NCBI RefSeq assembly: GCF_021172045.1
Contig: NZ_CP087164.1
Span: forward strand, 4,278,001-4,342,000
DNA from: Capillimicrobium parvum
GTDB lineage: Bacteria > Actinomycetota > Thermoleophilia > Solirubrobacterales > Solirubrobacteraceae
Direction of reading: 5' to 3'
Length of the DNA: 64,000 nucleotides
Of the stretch, positions 40,802-49,810 are shown piece by piece. How positions within the stretch are numbered: position 1 is the stretch's first letter; each line of letters starts with the position of its first letter. The translations under genes and the position numbers were made by a program. A model generated the notes under the pieces. That model was not told the DNA's origin and made no database searches. It saw only the letters and a program-made list of their open reading frames with translations.

Positions 40802-41916
40802 GCGCTCACGTGCTCGTCCACTGCATCGGCGACCCGATCGATCTCCTGCGCCGTCATGCCGGGGAACAGGGGCAGCGTGCAGATGCGCCGGGCAAGGCCT
40901 TCGGCGACCGGCAGGCTGCCTTCCGGCAGGCCGGCAGAGGCGTACGCGGGAGTGAGGTGGATCGGCGTCGGATAGTGCACCCCGGTCGCGATGCCACGGT
41001 CGTGCAGATGCGTGCGGAGCGCGTCGCGGTCGTCGCAGCGGACCACCAGGAGGTGGAACACGTGGTCACCGGGCGGCGCCGGGCTCGCGGGCAGGTCGAC
41101 CCCGAGTGCGGCCAGCCGCCCTCGCAGCGTCCCGGCGACGAGCCGGCGGTCCTGTGTCCGGGCGTCGAGGTCCCCCAGCTTCGCGCCCAGCACTGCCGCC
41201 TGCAGCCCATCCAGGCGCGCCGTCCCGCCCACCACGCGGTGGTGGTAGCGGGGACGCTCCCCGTGGGAGCGAAGCAGCCGTATCCGGTCGGCGAGGTCCT
41301 CGTCGTCGGTCACGACGGCGCCCGCGTCCCCCCAGGCCCCCAGGTTCTTGGCCGGATAGAAGCTGAAGCAGCCCGCGTGCCCGAGCGTTCCCACCCGCCG
41401 GCCGCGGTACCGCGCGCCGTGGGCCTGGCAGGCGTCCTCGATCACCCACAGGCCGGCGTCGCGGGCCACGGCGAGGATCGGGTCGAGATCGACGGTGGCC
41501 CCGAAGAGGTGCACCGGGATGACCGCGCGCGTGCGCGGCCCCAGCGCCTCGCGCACGTGCTCCGCCGTCATGAGATGCGTCTGCGGATCGACGTCGACGA
41601 AGCGCGGCGTGGCGTTGACGTGGCTGACGGCCTCAGCGGTCGCGATGAAGGAGTTCGCCGGAACGATCACCTCGTCGCCGCGGCCGACGCCGAGCGCGCG
41701 GAGGGCGAGCATCAGCGCGTCGGTGCCGGACGAGACGCCGACCGCAGTCGACGCCTCGCAGTACGCGGCGAAGTCACGCTCGAACGCCTCGACGAACGGG
41801 CCGTGCGTGAAGGCCCCTGACCGGGCCACCTGCTCGACGACGGCCAACAGTCGCGCGAGCAGCTCCGGATCGGCCGCGTCCATCCGGGCCAGAGGGACCT
41901 GCTGGACGGAACTCAC
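40780..41916 (-). CDS. DegT/DnrJ/EryC1 PLP-dependent sugar aminotransferase
   Basis: A 378-residue aminotransferase: VGVSSGTDALMLALRALGVGRGDEVI (PLP phosphate binding), VIEDACQAHGARYRG (Asp contacting the PLP ring) and FSFYPAKNLGAWGDAGAVVT with the Schiff-base Lys. Such enzymes aminate 3- or 4-keto nucleotide sugars, so a diamino- or amino-sugar is expected in the polymer. The Gfo/Idh/MocA dehydrogenase at 35778 could supply the keto sugar. GTG 41916 overlaps the sigma-factor gene's stop by GTGA, which ties its translation to the regulator. Confidence 0.9.
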   Translation of the reverse strand: MSSVQQVPLARMDAADPELLARLLAVVEQVARSGAFTHGPFVEAFERDFAAYCEASTAVGVSSGTDALMLALRALGVGRGDEVIVPANSFIATAEAVSHVNATPRFVDVDPQTHLMTAEHVREALGPRTRAVIPVHLFGATVDLDPILAVARDAGLWVIEDACQAHGARYRGRRVGTLGHAGCFSFYPAKNLGAWGDAGAVVTDDEDLADRIRLLRSHGERPRYHHRVVGGTARLDGLQAAVLGAKLGDLDARTQDRRLVAGTLRGRLAALGVDLPASPAPPGDHVFHLLVVRCDDRDALRTHLHDRGIATGVHYPTPIHLTPAYASAGLPEGSLPVAEGLARRICTLPLFPGMTAQEIDRVADAVDEHVSAQARVAV

Positions 41917-42533
41917 GCCGAGGCCGTGGACGGACCGGCGTTCATGCGCAGCAGCTCCTCGCGCAACGCGCGACGGCCACGGTGGTGCAGTCCGTGCACC
42001 GAGCTCTCGGTGCGCCCCATACGCCCGGCGATCTCGCCGGGCGTGAGCCCCACCACGTGGCGCATGAACACCACGTCGCGCTGCTGGGAAGGCAGGCTCC
42101 CCAGCGCGGCCGAGACGGTCAGCGTGAGCTCTCCGCCGTCGGTGGGCGCCCGCTCGTCGGTGCCCCGCACCTCCTCCACCGGCACGACGCGCCGGCTGCG
42201 GATGTGGTCGATCGCGGTGTTGTGTGCGAGGCGCAGCAGCCAGCCGAAGAACGGCACCGACCGCTGCTCGTACCGCTCGAGGACGGTCATCAGCTTCATG
42301 AAGACGATCTGGGTGACGTCGTCGGCATCGTGGTCGTCGCCCACGATGCTGCGCACGTAGCTGTGGATGTTGCGCGAGTAGCGCACGTAGAGGAACTGCA
42401 GGGCCTCACGATCGCCGTCCTTGGCGCGCGAGACCGCGAGGGCGACGACACGAGCCATCTCCGGCGATTCCTCCGGCGCCGTCCGTGACGAAGTGCGCGG
42501 CCTCTGGGCACGCATGTGCAGCTCGGGGACCAA
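41913..42533 (-). CDS. ECF-like RNA polymerase sigma factor of the EPS locus
   Basis: A 206-residue sigma-70-family protein with only regions 2 and 4. Region 2 includes FLYVRYSRNIHSYVRSIV, DADDVTQIVFMKLM (core binding and -10 recognition) and PFFGWLLRLAHNTAIDHIRSRR. Region 4 is LPSQQRDVVFMRHVVGLTPGEIAGRMGRTESSVHGLHHRGRRAL. No anti-sigma gene is adjacent. TTG 42533 is preferred because AGGAGG stands 4 bp upstream; the first ATG is six codons inside. It is translationally coupled to the aminotransferase gene and is the natural candidate to read the G[CG]AAG-N17-CGTT motif. Confidence 0.88.
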   Translation of the reverse strand: MVPELHMRAQRPRTSSRTAPEESPEMARVVALAVSRAKDGDREALQFLYVRYSRNIHSYVRSIVGDDHDADDVTQIVFMKLMTVLERYEQRSVPFFGWLLRLAHNTAIDHIRSRRVVPVEEVRGTDERAPTDGGELTLTVSAALGSLPSQQRDVVFMRHVVGLTPGEIAGRMGRTESSVHGLHHRGRRALREELLRMNAGPSTASA

Positions 42534-42702
42534 TTTCCCTCCTAGGTCCGGGCATGGGCAGCGGCCCGGCCACCAGCACGTCCGTGGCGGTGGGCCTCTC
42601 TGATTCCGGTCCGAGCGGTGCCTTCACCGCCCGACCGCGATGCGAGTCTCGCCATCGGCCGGGGGGTGACTCAGGGGGAAGATCTTGATGCTGATGGGGA
42701 GA

Positions 42703-42726
42703 TTCGTCCCCCCATGGGGGGACGAA
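42703..42726. terminator. Perfect 24-bp palindrome, terminator- or operator-like
   Basis: The arms TTCGTCCCCCCA and their exact complement meet at CATG. It starts 5 bp past the stop of the response regulator gene (42732), so it most likely ends that transcript. It could also be an operator for the sigma-factor gene that starts 170 bp further on. No T-run follows. Confidence 0.5.
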
Positions 42727-42731
42727 CTCCG

Positions 42732-43466
42732 TCAGTCGCGCCGCCGGCGGTCGGCGGACGCCGACATCGCCTCGACGGCCGCGATCGCCTCCGCGCGGGA
42801 GTGCGCGTCGAGCTTGCGCAGGATGCTCTTGACGTGGCTGTAGACCGTCGCCTCGGAGAGCACGAGCTTGTCCGCCATGGCGCGGGTCGTGTGGCCGGCG
42901 GCCATGAGGTCGAAGATCTCCCACTCGCGCGCCGTGAGCGTGCTGCGGACGGGCCGCATCCCGCTGGCGCGCCGCCGGGCCAGCCGGAGGAACTCGACGA
43001 TCCGCATCGTGTCGACGCGCGTGATCGCCACCTCGTCGCGGAGGACTGCGTGGACGGATGCGACAAGGGACTCCGTGCCCGATTCCTTGTGGACGAACCC
43101 GCACGCGCCCGCGCGCAGGGTGTCGAGCATCACCTCGGTGCCCGTGATGCGGGAGAAGGGCAGCACGCGGGGCGGCGACGGCAGCGCGCCGAGCGCGGCG
43201 ATGAGGCCGCGGCCGTGGTCGTCGGCCACGTCCACCTCGACGACCACCAGGTCGGGGGTCACGGCGGCGCAGACCTTGAGCGCGGCCTCCGGCGAGGCGG
43301 CGTCGCCGACGACCTCGAGCAGGTCGCCCGCGGTGAGCGCGTCGCGCGTGGCCGACCGCGCGAGCGGATCGCCGTCGACGACGACGACCGTCCTGATCCG
43401 CGCGGCGTCGGAACTGCTCGACGCGGCGACGTGTCCGTTGGCGTTATGCGGTTCGTTCAGCGGCAT
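42732..43466 (-). CDS. NarL/LuxR-type response regulator, Glu at phospho-acceptor position
   Basis: A 244-residue member of the local regulator family. Receiver: VVVVDGDPLAR (second pocket acid lost), TPDLVVVEVDVADDHG with Glu77 at the acceptor site, and Ser and Lys conserved (LPFSRITG, FVHKESG). The linker GMRPVRSTLTAREWEIFDLMAAG leads into a complete LuxR HTH (MADKLVLSEATVYSHVKSILRKLDAHSR). It lies between the sigma-factor gene and another paralogue, all on the minus strand but with separate gaps of 200 and 77 bp. The name of its target set is unknown. Confidence 0.85.
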   Translation of the reverse strand: MPLNEPHNANGHVAASSSSDAARIRTVVVVDGDPLARSATRDALTAGDLLEVVGDAASPEAALKVCAAVTPDLVVVEVDVADDHGRGLIAALGALPSPPRVLPFSRITGTEVMLDTLRAGACGFVHKESGTESLVASVHAVLRDEVAITRVDTMRIVEFLRLARRRASGMRPVRSTLTAREWEIFDLMAAGHTTRAMADKLVLSEATVYSHVKSILRKLDAHSRAEAIAAVEAMSASADRRRRD

Positions 43467-43543
43467 GGCCCTACCACGTGCCTCGCTGAAGCACTGGTTC
43501 CCTTGATTAGTCTGTTCGCCCTGACTTGAGGGCCGTCCCTGCC

Positions 43544-44296
43544 CTACATCAACGCTTCTCGGAAGCGGAACCGCTCGCGGGCGAGCATGATCGCCTCCTC
43601 ACGGCTGTGGGCGCCGAGCTTGGCCATGACGTGCTTGACGTGGCTCTTGACCGTCGCGGGCGCCACCTGCATGGACTGCGCGACCGCGGCGGGGGTGGCA
43701 CCGGCGCACAAGGCGTCGAGCACCTCCCATTCGCGGCCGGTCAGCGTGCTGTGGATGGGCCGTACGCCGGACCCCACCTCCGGGATGTCGCGCAGCTGCT
43801 CCACGAGCCGCCGGGTCACCGTGCGGGAGGTCGCCGCCTCGCCGCGGGCGATCCCGAGCAGTGCCTGGATGACGCCGTCGAACGGCGTGTCCTTCGACAG
43901 CACCCCGCACGCTCCCGCGTGCATGACCTCGAGGTGGACCGAGCTCCGGCGCTCCGTCGAGAGGAACAGGACGCGGATCTCGGGCGAGCGGGCGTGAATG
44001 CGCCGCATCGCCTCGACGCCGTCGATCTTCTCGAGGTGCAACTCGGAGAGCACGATGTCGGGGCGGTAGTAGACCGCCAGCTCGACGGCCTCTATGCCGT
44101 CGCGCGCCTGCCCGACGACGACCACGTCCTGCACCTCGTGCAGCCTGTCGCTCAGCCACCGCCGCGTGACCGGATCGCCGTCCGCGAGCAGGACGCGGAT
44201 GCTCCGCCCGGCCCGGCCGGCCTGCAGGTCGCCGGTGCTCGGCTCCGCGTTGTCGGTCGTCGGATCGGGCTGCCTCGGGATGAGCTCAGGATCCAT
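43544..44296 (-). CDS. NarL/LuxR-type response regulator, Glu at phospho-acceptor position
   Basis: A 250-residue paralogue. Receiver VLLADGDPVTRRW and YRPDIVLSELHLEKIDG with Glu85 in place of Asp; FLSTERR and VLSKDTP keep the Ser and Lys. HTH: LTGREWEVLDALCAGATPAAVAQSMQ, then VKSHVKHVMAKLGAHSREEAI. ATG 44296 is preferred to an upstream in-frame start (44383) because GGAGG lies 8 bp before it. The ~30-residue N-terminal extension before the receiver is Pro/Asp-rich and unlike the sister proteins. Confidence 0.85.
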   Translation of the reverse strand: MDPELIPRQPDPTTDNAEPSTGDLQAGRAGRSIRVLLADGDPVTRRWLSDRLHEVQDVVVVGQARDGIEAVELAVYYRPDIVLSELHLEKIDGVEAMRRIHARSPEIRVLFLSTERRSSVHLEVMHAGACGVLSKDTPFDGVIQALLGIARGEAATSRTVTRRLVEQLRDIPEVGSGVRPIHSTLTGREWEVLDALCAGATPAAVAQSMQVAPATVKSHVKHVMAKLGAHSREEAIMLARERFRFREALM

Positions 44297-44602
44297 CCAT
44301 GTCCCCTCCTCGTGGTACTGACAGGTCGCCAGTATCGGGAGATCGTCGAGAACAGATTGGGCAGAAACCTCCCCCTGGCGCATCGAACGTCCTCAGTTCG
44401 CAGGGACAACTGATGAACACCGAACGCGTCGGGGCCACGCCGGCTTCCGGCCGGCGGTGCGATGCGCCGCGGTCGCGTCGATGCATGCGCCATACCCCGC
44501 TTTCCGGATCTTCGCTCGCCGCGATCAGGAGCGAGACAGCGGCATCACGGCTCCCCAGGGCCCTCCGAAGGGCAACTTGGCGCGTTGACGCTAAACTCGC
44601 AC
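44297..44602. other. 306-bp intergenic region, no gene seen
   Basis: It separates the regulator gene at 43544 from the shorter receiver gene at 44603. The only signals I see are a GATACT-like -10 on the minus strand (44336-44331) with the strong ribosome site of the downstream gene, and a GGCTTCCGGCC-type dyad near 44445. No HTH-coding remnant that would complete the truncated receiver gene is present. Confidence 0.5.
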
Positions 44603-45049
44603 TTAGCGGAAGTCGTCACCCAGGCCGCGCAGCTGCTCGAGCAGCATCGCCTGCGTCGAACGCGGCACCGCCGCCTCACCGGCCGCGACGCCGTAGACCG
44701 TCCGCGACAACGCTCGGGCGGAGACGTCGCGTCGGAGCACACCGGCGGCGCCCGCCAGCAGGGCGTCGTGCATGGCCGCGTCGTCGACGTGGTCGCTGAG
44801 GAGGATGATCGCGCTCTGCGGGACCGCGTCGGCGAACTGCGAGGCGATCCGCTCCGCGTCGCGTCCCGCGCCATCGATGTCGATGACCACGACGTCCGGC
44901 TCGAGCGCCTCGGCCACGCTCGTCGCACATGAGTCGTCGACCGTCGTCTCCGCGCCGAGGCCGGCGAGGGCGTGCTCCAGCGCGTCACTGGCCTTCGCCT
45001 CCATGCGAAGGATCAGGACGCGGCACGGCTTGGCGCTCACCGTGGGCAC
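44603..45049 (-). CDS. Receiver-only homologue of the local response regulators (no HTH)
   Basis: A 148-residue protein that aligns with the receiver and linker of its neighbours and then stops: AVPRSTQAMLLEQLRGLGDDFR ends where the others continue into the HTH. It keeps the acceptor Asp57 (EPDVVVIDIDG), but the N-terminal acidic pair is gone (CRVLILRMEA). It could be a phosphorylation sink, a dimer partner for the DNA-binding paralogues, or a decaying gene. Start GTG 45049, with GTG 45040 as alternative. Confidence 0.7.
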   Translation of the reverse strand: MPTVSAKPCRVLILRMEAKASDALEHALAGLGAETTVDDSCATSVAEALEPDVVVIDIDGAGRDAERIASQFADAVPQSAIILLSDHVDDAAMHDALLAGAAGVLRRDVSARALSRTVYGVAAGEAAVPRSTQAMLLEQLRGLGDDFR

Positions 45050-45210
45050 CGAGAGGGTCGGAATCGAGATCGGAGGGGGATGGTCGTAGGGGTGGGTCGG
45101 GGCGGCGCCGGGCGGGGGCGCGTGTACGCCGCCGGACAGAGGTGAAGCGTCATTGTGCTGTATCGAGCGGCGGTTGCGTGGGGAGAAATCCGCCGAAGTA
45201 CCGGATTCGC

Positions 45211-45228
45211 ACCCCCCGAATGGGGGGT
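45211..45228. terminator. Hairpin downstream of ispH
   Basis: ACCCCCC (45211-45217) pairs with GGGGGGT (45222-45228) around GAAT, 42 bp past the ispH stop on the minus strand. It resembles the C-run/G-run palindrome at 42703. It is probably a terminator; the plus-strand copy has TTT directly after the stem. Confidence 0.5.
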
Positions 45229-45269
45229 TTGGCGGGCCGCAGTGACGTCTTGCGGACGGGGAGAGGGGC

Positions 45270-46220
45270 TCAGGTGCCCTGGGCGGCCAGCGCCTGGCGG
45301 ATGCTCTTGGGGAGCATGAACCGCACGTCCTCGGAGACGACCTCGAACTCCGAGACGTCGTCGACGCCGCGATCGCGGAAGAAGCCGACGAGCTGCTGCA
45401 CGAGCTCCTCCGGGGCGCTGGCGCCCGAGGAGATCCCGACCGTCTCCTTGCCGTCGAGCCACGCCTCCTGCACCTGCGTCTGGTTGTCGATCAGGTGGGC
45501 CTCGGCGCCGTAGTCGCGTGCGACCTCCACGAGGCGCTGCGAGTTCGAGGAGTTCCGGGAGCCGATGACGAGCACGAGATCGCATTCGCCGGCCATCTGC
45601 TTGACGGCCGCCTGGCGATTCGTCGTGGCGTAGCAGATGTCGTCGGTGCGCGGCCCGGTGATGTGCGGGAACTTCTCGCGCAGGCGGACGATGATCGAGT
45701 GGGTCTCGTCGACCGACAGCGTCGTCTGCGAGATGTAGGCGACCCGCTCGGGATCGGCGATCTCGAGCGCGTCGACGTCCTCCTCGCTCTCGACGAGGAC
45801 GATGTGGTCCGGCGCCTCGCCCATCGTGCCCTCGACCTCCTCGTGGCCGCTGTGGCCGATGAGGACGATCGTGTAGCCCTCGCCGGCGAACTTGACCGCC
45901 TCGCGATGGACCTTCGTGACGAGGGGGCACGTCGCGTCGATAGTCCGCAGCTCGCGGGCCGCGGCGTTCGCGTGGACCGCAGGCGAGACGCCGTGGGCCG
46001 AGAAGACGACCGTCGAGCCCTCGGGAACCTCGGTCTCCTGCTCGACGAAGACCGCCCCGCGCTCGCGCAGCTTCTCGACGACGTGCTTGTTGTGCACGAT
46101 CTCCTTGCGCACGTAGACGGGGGCGCCGTAGAGCTCGAGCGCGCGCTCGACCGTCTGCACGGCGCGGTCGACGCCGGCGCAGTAGCCGCGCGGCGAGGCG
46201 AGGAGGAGTCGCTTGACCAT
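45270..46220 (-). CDS. ispH: 4-hydroxy-3-methylbut-2-enyl diphosphate reductase
   Basis: A 316-residue enzyme (LytB/IspH), the last step of the non-mevalonate isoprenoid pathway, giving IPP and DMAPP. Three Cys for the 4Fe-4S cluster are visible in [13 protein letters not shown] (Cys14), [16 protein letters not shown] and [11 protein letters not shown]. The substrate-binding [10 protein letters not shown] and [15 protein letters not shown] blocks are present. Length is normal. It lies 2 bp downstream of the M28 peptidase gene and is probably co-transcribed. A hairpin follows the stop. The isoprenoid link to undecaprenyl phosphate is a functional connection to the EPS genes, not evidence of co-regulation. 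Confidence 0.95.
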   Translation of the reverse strand: MVKRLLLASPRGYCAGVDRAVQTVERALELYGAPVYVRKEIVHNKHVVEKLRERGAVFVEQETEVPEGSTVVFSAHGVSPAVHANAAARELRTIDATCPLVTKVHREAVKFAGEGYTIVLIGHSGHEEVEGTMGEAPDHIVLVESEEDVDALEIADPERVAYISQTTLSVDETHSIIVRLREKFPHITGPRTDDICYATTNRQAAVKQMAGECDLVLVIGSRNSSNSQRLVEVARDYGAEAHLIDNQTQVQEAWLDGKETVGISSGASAPEELVQQLVGFFRDRGVDDVSEFEVVSEDVRFMLPKSIRQALAAQGT

Positions 46221-46222
46221 CG

Positions 46223-47161
46223 CTACCTCAGTGTACGAACGAGCTCGAGCACCGTCTCACCGGAGGCGTCGAGCGAGCGGACGTCGAGCTTGTCCATCGT
46301 GTCGCAGGGCTTCTGCCAGCAGGGGTAGTCGAAGTCGATGAGGTCGATCGCCGGGATGCCGCGGCGGGCGAACGGCGTGTGGTCGTCGGTGATCTCGCCG
46401 CGGCTCTCGTCCGGGAAGACGCGGGCGACGCCGACCCGCCGCGCCGCGGCGCGCAGCCGCTCCCAGAGCTGGGGATCCGAGCCCTGCTCGCGCTCGATGC
46501 GCAGGTCCTTCTGGGCGATGAAGTCCAGCACGATCACCTGGCCGGCGCGCGAGGTCCGCGCCGCGGCCTTCGAGCCGCGCAGGCCCTGCTCGTAGAAGTC
46601 GCCCTTCGGCGGGTGGTCCGGCGCCTCCTCCCCGTCGGTGAGCAGGAAGTGCACGGGCCGGCGCGACTGCGGCGGCCAGCGCCGCAGCGATCTCGCCAGC
46701 TCGATCACCGCGCCCACCCCGGCGGCGCTGTTGTTCGCGCCGACGTATCCGGGGACGGGCGTCGTGTCGTAGTGGGCGACGAGGAGGATCGGGCGTCCCC
46801 GGCCCGGAAGGGAGCCCTCGATGTTGCGCAGGGGTGGGTGGGACGAGTTCGTGGGTCCGAGTTCGACGAAGCGGCCGGCCGGCAGCGCCGCGCGCAGGAG
46901 CTCGCCGGCCTGGCGCTGGGCGTCCGAGCCCGCCGGTCGCGGGCCAAGCGCGACCTGACGGCGCGCCCAGTCCATCGCCCGGTCCGCGTCGAAGCGGTCC
47001 ACGCGCGGCTCGGGCACCGCGGGTGCGACCGCCGCCGGCTTGCCGGTGTCGCCGCCGCCCTCGTCGCGAAACAGCGAGAAGTCGTTCGCCGCCTGCCAGA
47101 TCAGCAGCCCGCCGAGGACGACCTGGATGCCGAGCGCCCAGAACAGCAGCTTCGGCGTCAT
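46223..47161 (-). CDS. M28-family zinc metallopeptidase (membrane-anchored)
   Basis: A 312-residue protein with an N-terminal membrane anchor ([18 protein letters not shown]) and an extracytoplasmic M28 domain. Metal ligands are visible in [25 protein letters not shown] (His, Asp), LTDGEEAPD (Glu-Glu) and [22 protein letters not shown] (His). The last block also resembles glutaminyl-peptide cyclotransferases of the same fold, so either aminopeptidase or cyclotransferase activity is possible. ATG 47161 is used; ATG 47182, seven codons earlier, is an alternative. It forms a two-gene unit with ispH. Confidence 0.82.
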   Translation of the reverse strand: MTPKLLFWALGIQVVLGGLLIWQAANDFSLFRDEGGGDTGKPAAVAPAVPEPRVDRFDADRAMDWARRQVALGPRPAGSDAQRQAGELLRAALPAGRFVELGPTNSSHPPLRNIEGSLPGRGRPILLVAHYDTTPVPGYVGANNSAAGVGAVIELARSLRRWPPQSRRPVHFLLTDGEEAPDHPPKGDFYEQGLRGSKAAARTSRAGQVIVLDFIAQKDLRIEREQGSDPQLWERLRAAARRVGVARVFPDESRGEITDDHTPFARRGIPAIDLIDFDYPCWQKPCDTMDKLDVRSLDASGETVLELVRTLR

Positions 47162-47222
47162 GGGACTCGAGGAGCTCGCCATCCGGTGGTTGAGGCTAGT
47201 CCGCAGAGGGCAACCGTCCGCC

Positions 47223-48281
47223 ATGAAGGTCGTCGTCACCGGCGCCACCGGCAACGTGGGAACCGCCGTCGTGCGCGCCCTCGGATCGGACGAGCGCATC
47301 GAGGAGATCGTGGGCGTCGCGCGCCGCCGCCCGCCGGACCTGCAGCTGCCGCGCACCGTCTGGCGCCAGGCCGACGTCGCGCAGGACGACCTCGCGCCGC
47401 ATCTCGCCGGCGCCGACGCCGTCATCCACCTCGCCTGGCTGATCCAGCCGTCGCGCGACGAGCGCGCGACGCACCGCGTGAACGTCGAGGGCTCGGCCCG
47501 GGTGTTCGAGGCCGCCGCCCGAGCCGGCGTCGGCACGATCGTCTACGCGTCGTCGGTCGGCGCGTACTCGGAGGGGCCGAAGGACCGCGCGGTCGACGAG
47601 TCGTGGCCGACCGAGGGCATCGAGTCGTCGTTCTACTCGCGCCACAAGGCGGCGGTCGAGCGGATCCTGGACTCGTTCGAGGCGGCGCACCCCGGTGTGC
47701 GGGTCGTCCGCCTGCGGCCCGGGCTCATCTTCCAGCGCGAGGCGGCCTCGGAGATCCGGCGGCTGTTCGCCGGTCCGCTGCTGCCCAGCGCCCTGCTGCG
47801 CCGCAGGCTCATCCCGGTCGTGCCGAGCCATCCCCGGCTGCGCTTCCAGGCCGTGCACACGCACGACGTCGCCCAGGCGTACCGGCTCGCCGTGCTCGGC
47901 GACCACGCGCGCGGCGCCTACAACGTCGCCGCCGATCCGGTCCTCGACGGCGAGCGCCTCGCGACGCTCCTCGGCGCGCGCGCGGTGCGTGTGCCCGCCG
48001 CGGTGCTGCGCGCCGGCGCGGACCTGACGTGGCGAGCGCGGCTGCAGCCGACACCGGCGGGCTGGGTCGACATGGGGCTCGGCGTGCCGATCATGGACGC
48101 CTCCCGCGCCCGCTCCGAGCTGGGCTGGAACCCGGCCCGCACGGGCGAGGAGGCCTTCATGGACCTGTTCGAGGGCATGCGCGACGGCGCCGGGTTCGCC
48201 ACGCCGCCGCTGGACCCCGGCACGGGCGGCCCCGCCCGCGGCGGCGAGGTTCTCACCGGCGTGGGCGCGCGCAACCCGTAG
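47223..48281 (+). CDS. Extended-SDR NAD-dependent epimerase/dehydratase
   Basis: A 352-residue protein beginning MKVVVTGATGNVGTAVVRAL (TGxxGxxG NAD motif). The active-site segment is VYASSVGAYSEG, with YSRHKAAVE as YxxxK. RPGLIFQREAASEIRRLF and the C-terminal substrate part complete the extended-SDR fold. The substrate is not predictable; members of this type act on nucleotide sugars or on small metabolites. It is divergent from the M28/ispH unit across a gap of about 60 bp. The C-terminal ~25 residues are Gly/Pro-rich. Confidence 0.8.
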   Translation: MKVVVTGATGNVGTAVVRALGSDERIEEIVGVARRRPPDLQLPRTVWRQADVAQDDLAPHLAGADAVIHLAWLIQPSRDERATHRVNVEGSARVFEAAARAGVGTIVYASSVGAYSEGPKDRAVDESWPTEGIESSFYSRHKAAVERILDSFEAAHPGVRVVRLRPGLIFQREAASEIRRLFAGPLLPSALLRRRLIPVVPSHPRLRFQAVHTHDVAQAYRLAVLGDHARGAYNVAADPVLDGERLATLLGARAVRVPAAVLRAGADLTWRARLQPTPAGWVDMGLGVPIMDASRARSELGWNPARTGEEAFMDLFEGMRDGAGFATPPLDPGTGGPARGGEVLTGVGARNP

Positions 48282-48372
48282 CGTGCCGCCGCCCACCGCC
48301 CCACCCCGCGGCGAGCGCCCCGGACCGCCGTCGCTGGGCACGGCGCCGAGGCTGTAGGTTGCGGGCGAGGAG

Positions 48373-49809
48373 ATGGGACAGCAGCACGGAGACCGGCTCA
48401 GCGCGACCGACGCCTCCTTCCTGGCCCAGGAGGGACCGACCTCGCACATGCACATCGGCGGCCTCTCGGTCCTCGAGGGCCCGCCGCCGGACTTCCGCGA
48501 GCTCTGCGACCTGTTGCGCGGCCGCCTGCACCTCGTCCCGCGCTACCGCCAGAAGCTCGCCACCCCGCCGCTCGGCACGGGCCGGCCGCTGTGGGTCGAC
48601 GACCCGAGCTTCAACCTCGAGTACCACGTGCGCCAGACCGCGCTGCCCTCCCCCGGCTCGGAGGAGCAGCTGCTGAACCTGACGTCGCGGGTGTTCTCCC
48701 AGGCGCTCGACCGGTCCAAGCCGCTGTGGGAGATGTGGATCGTCGAGGGGCTCGCGGACGGGCGCTGGGCGATCCTCTCCAAGACGCACCATTGCCTGAT
48801 CGACGGCATCAGCGGCGTCGACCTGGCGACCGTGCTCTTCGACCTCGACCCCGTCCCGCGCGACGTGGGGGGCGCCGGCACGGCCTGGACGCCCCGCCCC
48901 GAGCCCACGGGCGCCGAGCTCCTCGCGCGCGGCCTGACGGGCTTCGTGCGTACGGGCCTTCGGCTCGCGGACGGCGCGCTGAGCGCGATCTCCCACCCCG
49001 AGCGCTCGGTGTCCGGCGGGCTCGAGGCCCTCGAGGGCGTCGGCGAGATCGCCTGGGCGGTCGCCAACCCGGCCCCGGCCACGCCGCTGAACGTGGAGAT
49101 CGGCCCGCACCGTCGCTTCGTCGGGGTCCGCAACCGGCTCGAGGACTTCAAGGAGGTCAAGGCCGCGTTCGGCACGACGGTCAATGACGTGGTGCTCGCC
49201 GTGGTCGCGGGGGCCCTGCGCGACTGGCTGCACTCCCGCGGCGTGCGGACCGAGGGGCTCGAGCTGCGCGCGCTCGTCCCGGTGTCGATCCGCACCGCCG
49301 ACGACCAGGGCCAGCTCGGCAACCGCCTCGCGGCCATGCGCGGCCCGCTGCCGGTCTACATCGCCGATCCGGTCGCCCGGCTCATGGCGGTCAAGCAGGC
49401 GATGACCGGCATCAAGGAGTCCAAGCAGGCGGTCGGGGCCGAGGTGCTCACGAGCGTGCAGGACTTCGCGCCGCCGACGATCCTCGCCCAGGCCTCGCGG
49501 CTGAACTTCTCCACGCGGCTGTTCAACATGATCGTCACGAACGTGCCGGGGCCGCAGCTCCCGCTCTACGTGTACGGCCGCGAGGTGCTCGACGTCTTCC
49601 CGATCGCGTTCCTGCCCAGGCGCCACGGGCTAGCGGTCGCGATCATCTCCTACAACGGCGCGGTGAACTTCGGCCTGCTCGGCGACCTCGACGCGCTTCC
49701 GGACATCGACGTCCTCGCCGGCGGCCTGCAGGATCAGCTCGCCGAGCTCAGCCGGCTCGCGGACGAGCGGCGCGCGGCCGGCGCCGAGACCGAGGGCGCC
49801 CCGGCCTGA
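48373..49809 (+). CDS. Wax ester synthase / diacylglycerol acyltransferase (WS/DGAT)
   Basis: A 478-residue bifunctional acyltransferase of the actinobacterial WS/DGAT family. The catalytic motif is HHCLIDGISG (HHxxxDG) near residue 138. The N-terminus LSATDASFLAQEGPTSHMHIGG and the later TVNDVVLAVVAGALR and VTNVPGPQLPLYVYG blocks are diagnostic. It makes storage wax esters or triacylglycerol from acyl-CoA and an alcohol or diacylglycerol. GGCGAGGAG directly precedes ATG 48373. It ends 1 bp from the convergent subtilase gene. Confidence 0.92.
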   Translation: MGQQHGDRLSATDASFLAQEGPTSHMHIGGLSVLEGPPPDFRELCDLLRGRLHLVPRYRQKLATPPLGTGRPLWVDDPSFNLEYHVRQTALPSPGSEEQLLNLTSRVFSQALDRSKPLWEMWIVEGLADGRWAILSKTHHCLIDGISGVDLATVLFDLDPVPRDVGGAGTAWTPRPEPTGAELLARGLTGFVRTGLRLADGALSAISHPERSVSGGLEALEGVGEIAWAVANPAPATPLNVEIGPHRRFVGVRNRLEDFKEVKAAFGTTVNDVVLAVVAGALRDWLHSRGVRTEGLELRALVPVSIRTADDQGQLGNRLAAMRGPLPVYIADPVARLMAVKQAMTGIKESKQAVGAEVLTSVQDFAPPTILAQASRLNFSTRLFNMIVTNVPGPQLPLYVYGREVLDVFPIAFLPRRHGLAVAIISYNGAVNFGLLGDLDALPDIDVLAGGLQDQLAELSRLADERRAAGAETEGAPA

Positions 49810-49810
49810 C

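Noticed and set aside
42703-42726. Perfect palindrome considered as operator of the sigma-factor gene
   Set aside because: Position 5 bp past a stop codon and similarity to the hairpin after ispH favour a terminator; listed with that caveat.
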